Source: Novosphingobium sp. | GTDB taxonomy: Bacteria > Pseudomonadota > Alphaproteobacteria > Sphingomonadales > Sphingomonadaceae | Length of the DNA stretch: 8,566 nucleotides | Assembly: GCA_009885425.1 (NCBI GenBank) | Contig: VFKS01000380.1 | Location: 1-8,566, forward strand | Direction: 5' to 3' | Position numbers and translations under genes: made by a program | Notes under the pieces: generated by a model | Seen by the model: only the letters and a program-made list of their open reading frames with translations | Databases searched by the model: none | What the model was told of the DNA's origin: nothing | In this document: positions 1 through 7,080 of the stretch, one piece after another | How the letters are laid out: every line of letters starts with the position of its first letter | Numbering within the stretch: position 1 is the first letter of the stretch

Positions 1-1456
1 CTCCGCGCAGAGCCTGCCGGGCATAGAATTCGGGCCAGTTGCTGTCCGCGCCGTTCGGCCAGCGCCCAGCCGGGCGCGCTGCCCCAACGATCAGCAGCAG
101 CGGCGCGTGACGCAGGTATTCGGCCAAGCGGCGGGTGGCGAACCAGCGGGTGTGAAAGTCGCGGCGCTGGCCGATCGCGGTGATGGTCAACACGCCCATC
201 AGCAGCATCAGTTCAGCCCCGGCAAACAGCCATTTCTGCTCTATGCCGACCATCGGCAGATAGGAAATCCCGGCAAAAATCGCCATGCTGGACAGGACGA
301 AATTGACGATCATTCCGCCGCGATAGGCGTCGGACAGCCGCGCCGAAATCCCGTCAGACCAGGCAAACCGGCGCAAAACCTTGTTCGCTACCTCATCAAC
401 ATAAGCCTTGCTGGCGCCTGGCAGGTTGGCGGCGTGACTCAAGAACTGAGCGGCGCTGCCAGCTGCGATTTCGTTGGGATCTTCATAGCGCTGAGACAGG
501 CTGCGAAACCCCTTTCGGAGGCCGCTACCGCCGAACAGCGCCTCAATCCGGCGGTAAGCATGGGCGAGACGGTTGCTGCGCGGGTGCCACTGTTCGGCGT
601 CCAGTGCGGCAAAACTCGATTGGCCCTGCTCGGTTCCTGGCCGCAACGCAGCAAGGGCCACTGCGGTTAAGGCGGCCACACGCCGGGACAGATCGGCCTG
701 GCGATGTTGTGCCACCAACCCTTCGGGCGCCAGATAGAGCTGCCAATTCTCAGGGTTGGCCGGATCGATCCAAACCACCGGAACGCCCAGTTCGAGTGCG
801 GTCGCGATGGTATGCCCGGTGCCGCCCACGCTGGCCGTGCTTTTGCCGTCCCACACTGCGATTAACAGGTCGGATTGCTCGATCAGGATGCGCCCGGCCA
901 GCGCCACCCGGCGCGAGCATTCGGCCGCGAACAGCTGGGCCTTCGACTGATCTTCAGGCGAATCCAGCTTAGCCAGAAATAGTGCGGCAAGCCGATCGTC
1001 GGCATCGGCCAGTTGGAATACCCGCCCCTTGTTTGAAAGGTCCCGAATAGCGGCAGCGTGGGCCTGTATTTGCGGGTCAAGCGCATCTTCTCCGGCCAGC
1101 AACCGCCGTGCATCGGCCGGGTCGTTGGTCAGTGAATTGATCGTACGATTTAGGCGGCGGCCAAACGGCAGCGGCGCGACCAATTGATAACCCCGCGCCA
1201 GCGCCATTTGCGCTGCAATCCGGTCTGTCCCGTCTGCCAGCAACGTGTGGAGCCGGATGGATCCAAACTGAAGGCGGCCAGCTGGATCGCGGGCTTGATC
1301 CACCGCTGCCTCTAGGTGATCGAGAATGCTCCCCAAAACGCCGAAAATTCGGGCTTCATTCTTCGCAAAACCGGGATGTCCGGCGCGGTGCCCGGTCACG
1401 CCCAGCGCCAGTCTGATGTGCGGGGCAGGGGGCGAGGCGGAAGGGGCGGCGGTCAT
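1..1456 (-). CDS. SLOG domain-SLATT/DUF4231-type 2TM membrane protein (3' end outside window)
   Basis: The frame is open from ATG 1456 to the window edge, giving 485 codons with the C-terminus missing. An in-frame TGA directly precedes the ATG, so no earlier start is possible; no clear Shine-Dalgarno is seen. Residues 14-100 begin with GVTGHR (19-24) and carry LADGTDRIAA (73-82) and a LPF element. Residues 195-225 carry WDGK (202-205), GGT (211-213) and LGVPVVWID. Together these are the nucleotide-binding signatures of SLOG (DprA/LOG-like Rossmann) domains. Two hydrophobic helices follow, about 382-403 and 409-428, and then HTRWFATRRLAEYLR (435-449), the RW-R-LAE-LR signature of SLATT/DUF4231 two-TM modules. 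In that family a nucleotide-type signal is thought to be sensed by SLOG and relayed to a membrane-disturbing effector; this role is predicted, not shown here. The gene is divergent from the lipid operon and no nucleotidyltransferase partner is visible. Domain assignment is by motif reading only. Confidence 0.8.
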   Translation of the reverse strand, partial: MTAAPSASPPAPHIRLALGVTGHRAGHPGFAKNEARIFGVLGSILDHLEAAVDQARDPAGRLQFGSIRLHTLLADGTDRIAAQMALARGYQLVAPLPFGRRLNRTINSLTNDPADARRLLAGEDALDPQIQAHAAAIRDLSNKGRVFQLADADDRLAALFLAKLDSPEDQSKAQLFAAECSRRVALAGRILIEQSDLLIAVWDGKSTASVGGTGHTIATALELGVPVVWIDPANPENWQLYLAPEGLVAQHRQADLSRRVAALTAVALAALRPGTEQGQSSFAALDAEQWHPRSNRLAHAYRRIEALFGGSGLRKGFRSLSQRYEDPNEIAAGSAAQFLSHAANLPGASKAYVDEVANKVLRRFAWSDGISARLSDAYRGGMIVNFVLSSMAIFAGISYLPMVGIEQKWLFAGAELMLLMGVLTITAIGQRRDFHTRWFATRRLAEYLRHAPLLLIVGAARPAGRWPNGADSNWPEFYARQALRG

Positions 1457-1511
1457 TCAAGTCTGCTTGTGCCCAACCGGGGCGACGGTGGCAAGTATGC
1501 TGGTTGCGCGC

Positions 1512-1517
1512 GGTCAA
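1512..1517 (-). promoter_or_regulatory. Weak -35-like element for the SLOG-SLATT gene
   Basis: Read on the minus strand this is TTGACC, close to the TTGACA consensus and about 55 bases upstream of ATG 1456. I see no good -10 at 16-18 bases; the nearest AT-rich hexamer, CATACT, is only 12 bases away. This is weak evidence and may be chance. Confidence 0.2.
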
Positions 1518-1535
1518 ATGGCTGCTATCCATCGA

Positions 1536-1544
1536 TGCTATAAG
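1536..1544 (+). promoter_or_regulatory. Extended -10 promoter candidate for the lipid operon
   Basis: TGCTATAAG is an extended -10 element (TGn followed by TATAAG, one mismatch to TATAAT). It lies in the only comparatively AT-rich patch between the divergent genes. No convincing -35 is found 16-18 bases upstream, which is tolerable for an extended -10. Transcription would begin near 1551, at the first base of the inverted repeat, leaving a leader of about 40 bases before TTG 1591. Confidence 0.45.
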
Positions 1545-1550
1545 CAATTG

Positions 1551-1568
1551 CCCCACAATGGTGTGGGG
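1551..1568 (+). promoter_or_regulatory. Perfect 7-bp inverted repeat in the operon leader
   Basis: CCCCACA and TGTGGGG are exact reverse complements separated by ATGG. As RNA this is a GC-rich stem with a 4-base loop at the predicted 5' end of the operon transcript; as DNA it is a dyad directly downstream of the candidate -10 and could be an operator. There is no U-tract after it, so it is not an intrinsic terminator. It encloses the ATG at 1558, which argues against that codon as the real start. Confidence 0.45.
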
Positions 1569-1573
1569 TCGCA

Positions 1574-1585
1574 GAGGGGACGAGG
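1574..1585 (+). promoter_or_regulatory. Ribosome binding site supporting a TTG start at 1591
   Basis: The purine-rich stretch GAGGGGACGAGG holds two Shine-Dalgarno-like cores. The second, GAGG at 1582-1585, is 5 bases before TTG 1591. Neither ATG 1558 nor TTG 1504 in the same frame has a comparable site. Confidence 0.5.
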
Positions 1586-1590
1586 CGCAC

Positions 1591-3102
1591 TTGGGCAAGG
1601 TCGATCGCTACCTGGAAGAACTCGAAGCTGTCGAAGACGGCCCGCAGATCGCCGCGCTGTTCGATTTCGATGGAACGATCATCGCCGGCTATTCGGCCAT
1701 GTCGCTGCTGCAGGAAAAGTTCAAACGCCGCGAAATGGGGGTCGAAGAAATAATCGAGACCGCCAATGTCATGGCGCAGTACTCGATGGGCGGGATGAGC
1801 TTTTCCGGACTGATGACCTCTGCCGCTAAGTTCATGAAGGGGATGAGCGAAGAGAGCTTCCGCGAATTTGGCGAGGAGCTCTACGAAAAGTACATCGCCC
1901 GCAAGGTCTATCCCGAAGCCCGCGCGATCATTCAGGCGCATCAGGCCAAAGGGCATACTGTGGCGATCATTTCGTCGGCCACGATCTATCAGATCGAACC
2001 AACTGCGCGTGATCTGGATATCGCGCATATCCTGTGCTCGGAATACGAAATCGAAGGCGGCGAATTTACTGGCGAAATTATCCGTCCGCTGTGCTTTGGC
2101 GAAGGCAAGGTGTTCGCCGCGGAAAAACTTGTCGCCAGCCACGGCGTCGACCTGGACCGCAGCTTTTTCTATTCGGACAGCTTTGACGATATCGAACTGC
2201 TCGAGCGGGTCGGTGAACCGCGCGTTCTGAACCCCAGCACCAAATTGCGCGCTGTCGCCAAGGATCGCAATTGGCTGGTCCAGGATTTTGGCAGTCGCGG
2301 CACGCCATCGGTGATGGACTATACCCGTACGATCTACGCCACCTCATCGCTGATCGGATCGTTCATGGCGGGCCTGCCGATCTGGGCGCTGACCGGTTCT
2401 CAGCGTGAGGCGATCAACTTTTCAACCGGGCTGTTCGGTGATTTTGCCGCGGCGATGGTTGGGATCGATCTCGATATTTACGGCGAAAAGAACCTGTGGT
2501 CGGCGCGGCCCTGCGTGTTCATTTTCAACCATCAGTCAAAGGCCGATGTGGTGATCATGGCCAAGCTGATCCGCAAGGATATGGGCGGGATCGGCAAGCA
2601 GGAAATCCGCGATATTCCGCTGCTGGGCAAGGTCATGGAAATGGCCGGCACGGTATTTATCGACCGCAAGAATACCGCCAACGCGATCAAGGCGATGGAA
2701 CCGCTGGTCGAAGCAATCACCCAAGACGGCCGCTCGATCTGCATCGCGCCAGAGGGAACCCGGACGCTTTCGCCCAAGCTTGGCCCGTTCAAGAAGGGCG
2801 CGTTCCATCTCGCCATGCAGGCCGGGGTCCCGATCGTTCCAATCGTGATCCACAACGCCGGTGACGTCGCGCCCAAAAACGAATTCGTGATGCGCGCGGC
2901 CAAGGTCCGGGTCGATGTGCTGCCGCCAGTCGATACGTCGGATTGGACCGCCAGCAATCTGAACGATCACATAGCCGAAGTGCGGGCGATGTTCCTTGCT
3001 GTTCTGGGGCAAGAAGACGAGCCTGAAGCACCCAAGAAGCCCAAAGCCAAACCTAAGTCCAAAGCCAAGCCCAAGAAGGCCACGAAAGCCGAGGCAGGCT
3101 GA
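1591..3102 (+). CDS. plsC: HAD-IB phosphatase fused to 1-acylglycerol-3-phosphate acyltransferase (PlsC)
   Basis: This two-domain protein has 503 residues from TTG 1591. The N-terminal HAD-IB (SerB-like) domain has the nucleophile motif DFDGT (25-29), the second-motif serines IISSA (126-130), a lysine in GEGK (173) and the acidic motif YSDSFDDIE (194-202), so it looks catalytically intact. The C-terminal PlsC domain has the HX4D motif NHQSKAD (H314, D319) and EGTRTLS (388-394). PlsC acylates lysophosphatidate to phosphatidate at the inner membrane. The tail from about 481 is Lys/Pro/Ala-rich. The same fusion is annotated as plsC (Rv2483c) in M. tuberculosis. The HAD substrate is unknown: phosphoserine is the historical guess, while a phosphatidate or lysophosphatidate role is my inference. 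The start is uncertain: the frame extends back to ATG 1558 or TTG 1504, but the ribosome site and predicted transcript start favour 1591. First gene of the operon, 3 bases before the next. Confidence 0.9.
   Translation: MGKVDRYLEELEAVEDGPQIAALFDFDGTIIAGYSAMSLLQEKFKRREMGVEEIIETANVMAQYSMGGMSFSGLMTSAAKFMKGMSEESFREFGEELYEKYIARKVYPEARAIIQAHQAKGHTVAIISSATIYQIEPTARDLDIAHILCSEYEIEGGEFTGEIIRPLCFGEGKVFAAEKLVASHGVDLDRSFFYSDSFDDIELLERVGEPRVLNPSTKLRAVAKDRNWLVQDFGSRGTPSVMDYTRTIYATSSLIGSFMAGLPIWALTGSQREAINFSTGLFGDFAAAMVGIDLDIYGEKNLWSARPCVFIFNHQSKADVVIMAKLIRKDMGGIGKQEIRDIPLLGKVMEMAGTVFIDRKNTANAIKAMEPLVEAITQDGRSICIAPEGTRTLSPKLGPFKKGAFHLAMQAGVPIVPIVIHNAGDVAPKNEFVMRAAKVRVDVLPPVDTSDWTASNLNDHIAEVRAMFLAVLGQEDEPEAPKKPKAKPKSKAKPKKATKAEAG
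3031..3096 (+). repeat. Low-complexity Lys/Pro/Ala-coding tract at the end of the HAD-PlsC gene
   Basis: The last 20 or so codons of the fusion gene are an imperfect tandem of AAGCCC/AAAGCC-type triplet pairs, encoding KPKAKPKSKAKPKK and then KATKAEAG. The composition differs sharply from the enzyme domains. It is likely a flexible basic tail that could bind anionic lipid or nucleic acid; such tracts also change length by replication slippage. Confidence 0.6.
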
Positions 3103-3105
3103 GCG

Positions 3106-5466
3106 ATGGACCTGCCCGCCCACGCCAGGATCGCAGATCCGCTGCGCCACACGGGCCGGAAACTGTTTATTATCGATGCCCGCAACGGGGTTGAACGGCG
3201 TCATCTGCTCGATTGGCTTCATGGCACTTGGGGTGAAGTAAGCCGCGAGGACTATCTCAGTCTGCCCTTGTCGGAAGACGATGAGAAGCTGGTTCTGGGC
3301 CCGCTGGCAGAGCGGCTGGCCGCTGCGGGCGAGGATTGCCTGGTGGTCCCGGTCCGGGTCGCCTGGCGGATCAACCAGTTTGACAAGGACAAGCCGCTTG
3401 GCTTTCGCGCGCTGCTGTTCGGTGATCCCAGAATGCCCGGTTCCTTGCGTGCACGGTTGATCCTGCTGCGCGATCGGCGCCGGGCGCAATGCTTGCTCGG
3501 TGAGCCAGCTACGGTCGGCCAGCTCAAAACGCGCTTTGCCGAGGCGATCGGCGCGCCCGATGAAGACCATGGCGAGGCCTTTGCCGGCTGGGTTGCACGG
3601 CAGGCCACACTGACGCTTGAAGTCGAGGAACGCGGCGTCAGGGGCACGCGCTACAAGGTGCCCCGGTTTGTGGGCGATTCAATCGCCGCCAGTCCGCGAT
3701 TCCGCTCGGAAATTGCTGCTCTGGCGGCAGAACGCGGCGAGACACCGCGCGAACTGACTGCCGAAGCGCGCAAGTACATGAAAGAGCTGATTTCTACCCC
3801 CAGTGCGCTGTTCCTCGATCTGCGCGCCCGGCTGGAACGGTTCATGATGACGCAGGGCTATGACAAGGGCTTTCGCCACGATCCGGCCGAGCTTGAGGCC
3901 TTGCGCGAGCTGATCCGCAACAAGCCGACGGTGATCCTGTTCACCCACAAGACCTACCTTGATGGGGTGACGCCAAACTCGCTGTTTTACGATAACGACA
4001 TGACCATGCTGCACAGCTTTGGCGGCATAAATCTGGACTTTTTCGGGATCGGCACACTGTTCCGCCGTTCCGGCATGATTTTCATCCGCCGCAGTTTTCA
4101 GGACCTGCCGGTCTACAAGATCGTGCTGCGGCTCTACATCGCCTATCTGCTGCAAAAGCGGTTTCCGATGTCATGGGCACTGGAGGGCACCCGCTCGCGG
4201 TTGGGCAAACTGATGCCGCCCAAATATGGGATCCTCAAATATGTGATCGACGCTGCGCACCACGGTGGGATCGAGGATCTGCACATCGTGCCGTTCGTCA
4301 CCAGCTTCGATCTGATTCGCGATGTCGAGGAATACGCCGCCGAACAGACCGGGCAGGCCAAGAAGCCGGAATCGCTGGCGTGGTTTTTGGGCTATCTCAA
4401 AAGTCTGCGCGAGCCGATGGGCCGGGTGCGGATCGACCTGGGCGCGCCGGTGGTGGTCAAAATCGCGCCCGATCCGGAAGACCGAATGGCGTTGTCCCGA
4501 ATTGCCTTCGATGCCTCGGTCAGCGCCAACCGGGTCACTCCGCTGACGGTGACATCAATAATGTGTCTGGCGCTGCTCGGAACCGCGCCGCGCGGGGCGA
4601 CCGGTGAGGAACTGGCCCATCTGACGCGGTTTCTGGCCGATTGGGCCAAGGCACGCGGCATTCGCCTGTCTGACGAGCTCGATCCGTTCAACCGCGATGC
4701 GATCCGCGCCACGGCTGACAAGCTGGTCAATTCCGGCCTGATCCTGCGTGACGATGTCGGGCGCGAGACGGTCTATACGCTCGATCCGGCAAAGCATCCG
4801 ATGGCGAGTTACTATCGAAACAGCGTGATCCACCACTTCCTTGACAAGACCTTGATTGAGCTGGCGCTGTTCCGTCTGGAGGAAAGCTGCGGCGACGATC
4901 CGGTGGCCGAATTCTGGGCCGAGGTCGAGCGGTTGCGCGATCTGTTCAAGTTCGAATTCTTCTACCCGCCGCGCGACGAATTCCGCCGCGCGATCGAGAC
5001 CGAACTGGACCGTACCGACGGGCAGTGGACAGCGCACCTTCGGGCCGGACCCAAGGGTATCAAGGCCTTGATCCGGCGGTTCCAGCCTCTGGTCGGCCAT
5101 GCCGCGCTGCTGCCCTTTGTCGAAGCCTACAGCGTTGTGTTCGAACAGCTGGCCCGCCTGAAAGACGGCGAGGCGCTCGACAAGGCGGCCTGTGTCGAAC
5201 AGGGGCTGGCCGAAGGGCATCAGGCCTATATGCTGCGGCGGATCAGCAGTGAGGCGTCGATTGGCAAGATCCTGTTTGAGAACGGCTATACATTGGCCTC
5301 GCACCTCGGCCTTGCCGGGACCACCGATCCTGAAGTTGCCGCCCAGCGCCGGGCCGTGCTGGCCGATCTGCGCGCGCTGACCCGGCGGATGGAGCGGATG
5401 CGGATCGAAGTGCTGGCCGCCGCCGAACAAGTCCCCACCCGCGAGCAAGCCGAGGAACTGGCATGA
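3106..5466 (+). CDS. plsB: PlsB-like glycerol-3-phosphate 1-O-acyltransferase
   Basis: At 786 residues the length fits the PlsB family (about 800 in E. coli and mycobacterial PlsB2). All four GPAT blocks are present in order: block I THKTYLD with H281 and D286; block II GIGTLFRRSGMIFIRR (314-329); block III ALEGTRS (E360-S364); block IV IVPFVTSFD (394-402). The enzyme would acylate sn-1 of glycerol-3-phosphate, the first step to phosphatidate, at the cytoplasmic membrane. The stretch NLDFFGIG with RKxGKLMPPKYGILKY-like context resembles mycobacterial PlsB2 more than E. coli PlsB. Block I carries K and T where HRS is usual, a conservative change that keeps the catalytic His and Asp. The long N-terminal (1-270) and C-terminal (450-786) regions are mostly soluble helix by eye. 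It starts 3 bases after the HAD-PlsC stop and overlaps the next gene by 4 bases (ATGA), so translation is probably coupled. Confidence 0.92.
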   Translation: MDLPAHARIADPLRHTGRKLFIIDARNGVERRHLLDWLHGTWGEVSREDYLSLPLSEDDEKLVLGPLAERLAAAGEDCLVVPVRVAWRINQFDKDKPLGFRALLFGDPRMPGSLRARLILLRDRRRAQCLLGEPATVGQLKTRFAEAIGAPDEDHGEAFAGWVARQATLTLEVEERGVRGTRYKVPRFVGDSIAASPRFRSEIAALAAERGETPRELTAEARKYMKELISTPSALFLDLRARLERFMMTQGYDKGFRHDPAELEALRELIRNKPTVILFTHKTYLDGVTPNSLFYDNDMTMLHSFGGINLDFFGIGTLFRRSGMIFIRRSFQDLPVYKIVLRLYIAYLLQKRFPMSWALEGTRSRLGKLMPPKYGILKYVIDAAHHGGIEDLHIVPFVTSFDLIRDVEEYAAEQTGQAKKPESLAWFLGYLKSLREPMGRVRIDLGAPVVVKIAPDPEDRMALSRIAFDASVSANRVTPLTVTSIMCLALLGTAPRGATGEELAHLTRFLADWAKARGIRLSDELDPFNRDAIRATADKLVNSGLILRDDVGRETVYTLDPAKHPMASYYRNSVIHHFLDKTLIELALFRLEESCGDDPVAEFWAEVERLRDLFKFEFFYPPRDEFRRAIETELDRTDGQWTAHLRAGPKGIKALIRRFQPLVGHAALLPFVEAYSVVFEQLARLKDGEALDKAACVEQGLAEGHQAYMLRRISSEASIGKILFENGYTLASHLGLAGTTDPEVAAQRRAVLADLRALTRRMERMRIEVLAAAEQVPTREQAEELA

Positions 5467-7040
5467 TCCAGCAATTGAATGCCCAGGATGCCCAGTTCCT
5501 GTATGCCCAGAGCGGCAGCACGCTCACACATGTGATGGGGATCAACATCCATGATCCCGCTACCGCGCCAGGCGGGCACGTGCGGCTGCGCGATATCATT
5601 GAGCACGTCCGCGGCCGGCTCCACACCTCACCAGTGTTCCAGCGCAAGCTCCACCGCCTGCCGCTCGATTTCGATTTCCCCTATTGGGTCGAGGACAAGG
5701 ACTTCGATCTGGAATCGCATATCGCGCACGCTCGGTTGCCGGCGCCGGGGGATTGGCGCCAGTTCTGCATTCAGGTCGCGCGGCATTTCAGCCGTCCGAT
5801 GGATATGAGCCGCCCGCTGTGGGACATCTTTGTGCTCGAAGGACTAGACAAGATCCCCGGTATCGCACCGGGCAGCTTTGCCACCCTGACCCGGATCCAT
5901 CACGCCGCAATTGACGGCGCGTCGGGGGCCTACATCTTTGTAGCGCTAAGCGATCTTGACGCGGCGGGCACACCGGCCTTGCCGATCGAGCCAGGCGGTT
6001 TCGAGCTTGGGCAGATGCCCAGCGCGGCCGAAATCCTGACCCGTGCGGTCAGTGCCAATGTCAGTTCGCCGGTCCGGCTGGCCAATTCGCTGATGAAGCT
6101 ATCGCCGGCCTTGATTGGGGCCGCGCAAAAGGGATTGACGGAGGGCGTCAAAGGCGTGCCGCAAACCCGTTTCAACGCGCCGATATCGCAGCACAAGATG
6201 TTCGATGCGGCCGAATTTGCGCTGGCTGACCTGTCAAGGATCCGCAAGCTGGTCGAAGGCGCGACGATCAATGATGCAGTGCTGGCGGTATGCTCGGGCG
6301 GGCTGCGACGCTATTTGCAGGCGCACAAGGAGCTTCCACAGAATACTCTGGTGGCGGTTGCGCCGATCAATCGCCGTTCAAAAGGTGGCACGGCCGACCT
6401 GCCCGGCAACAGTATCACCGCGATGAGCGTTGAGTTGGCGACCCATCTGGCCGATCCGATCGACCGGCTGGCGGCGATCCAGGCCTGGACCAGCGATGCC
6501 AAGGAAGCCAAGACCGGGCTGTCAGCGCGGGTGATGACCGATCTGACCCAGCATATCCCCGGCGCGACCATGGCGGGCGTGGCGCGGCTGCTGACCAGTC
6601 CGCGGTTCGCGCCAAAGGCCGCCAACGTGTTCATTTCGAACGTGCCCGGCCCGCAAATGCCGCTCTATATGGTCGGTGCCAAGATCACCCATCAGTTCGC
6701 AATGGCGCCGTTATCTCACAATATGGGGCTGTTCATCGCCACACCCAGCTATAACGGCCGGATCACATTCAGCATCACCTCTGAACGCAAGATCATGCCC
6801 GATGTGGCCTTTTTCCGGGAATGCATCGAAGCTTCCTTCAAGGAACTGTCCGAAGCTGAGCCGCGACCGGCCCGCAAGGCGCCTGTGCGAAAGAAAAAGT
6901 CCCCGATTGCAACTGAAGCGAAACGAATGGTAAGGCCCCGGGCAATCGTCGTCGCAAAACGCGGGGCAGCCAAAGCAGGGGGCGCATCCGGCAATGACGG
7001 CAAGCCTCAAACAAGTGTGAAGTCACAGCCGGAAAGTTGA
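5463..7040 (+). CDS. WS/DGAT-family wax ester synthase/diacylglycerol O-acyltransferase
   Basis: This 525-residue protein opens with the family's LNAQDAQFLYAQ element and has the catalytic motif HHAAIDG (146-152, the HHxxxDG of WS/DGAT enzymes). It also has the later conserved blocks SNVPGP (392-397) and PLYMVGA (400-406), and a HNMGLFI-SYNGRITF segment. The family transfers acyl from acyl-CoA to diacylglycerol or a fatty alcohol, giving triacylglycerol or wax, on the inner face of the membrane and on nascent lipid bodies. With PlsB and PlsC alongside, triacylglycerol is the likelier main product, but members are often bifunctional. The last 60 or so residues (from about 464) are an extra Arg/Lys/Ala-rich tail (ARKAPVRKKKSP and onward) beyond the usual length of about 460-480. 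The ATG overlaps the plsB stop as ATGA. Confidence 0.93.
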   Translation: MIQQLNAQDAQFLYAQSGSTLTHVMGINIHDPATAPGGHVRLRDIIEHVRGRLHTSPVFQRKLHRLPLDFDFPYWVEDKDFDLESHIAHARLPAPGDWRQFCIQVARHFSRPMDMSRPLWDIFVLEGLDKIPGIAPGSFATLTRIHHAAIDGASGAYIFVALSDLDAAGTPALPIEPGGFELGQMPSAAEILTRAVSANVSSPVRLANSLMKLSPALIGAAQKGLTEGVKGVPQTRFNAPISQHKMFDAAEFALADLSRIRKLVEGATINDAVLAVCSGGLRRYLQAHKELPQNTLVAVAPINRRSKGGTADLPGNSITAMSVELATHLADPIDRLAAIQAWTSDAKEAKTGLSARVMTDLTQHIPGATMAGVARLLTSPRFAPKAANVFISNVPGPQMPLYMVGAKITHQFAMAPLSHNMGLFIATPSYNGRITFSITSERKIMPDVAFFRECIEASFKELSEAEPRPARKAPVRKKKSPIATEAKRMVRPRAIVVAKRGAAKAGGASGNDGKPQTSVKSQPES

Positions 7041-7070
7041 ACGCATGATGCTAAGCCCCTCGCTCCACAC

Positions 7071-7074
7071 GGAG
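7071..7074 (+). promoter_or_regulatory. Shine-Dalgarno deciding the patatin gene start
   Basis: GGAG lies 6 bases before ATG 7081 and favours that start over the in-frame ATG pair at 7045 and 7048. The earlier pair has only a GGAAAG at 7031-7036 inside the end of the preceding gene. The peptide from 7081 (MAKAETYAEWAEAAR) also enters the conserved domain directly. Confidence 0.5.
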
Positions 7075-7080
7075 ACCGCC

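Noticed and set aside
107..670. 187-codon plus-strand open frame
   Set aside because: It is a shadow of the minus-strand SLOG-SLATT gene, whose frame is open over the whole region and carries recognisable motifs; this one does not.
1504..1590. N-terminal extension of HAD-PlsC from TTG 1504 or ATG 1558
   Set aside because: It would place coding sequence over the -10 candidate and the inverted repeat, has no ribosome site, and uses atypical codons such as AGA. It cannot be excluded without protein data.
2536..3570. 344-codon minus-strand open frame opposite the HAD-PlsC and PlsB genes
   Set aside because: It is antisense to two well-supported enzymes and crosses their junction. Its translation shows no recognisable domain, and long antisense frames are expected in GC-rich genes with strong codon bias.
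4555..5448. 297-codon minus-strand open frame opposite the 3' half of plsB
   Set aside because: It mirrors plsB codon structure, has no domain signature and no gene-like context.
7045..7080. Earlier start of the patatin gene at the ATG pair 7045/7048
   Set aside because: ATG 7081 has a better spaced GGAG and starts right at the conserved domain. The extra 12 residues show no signal-peptide or domain character.
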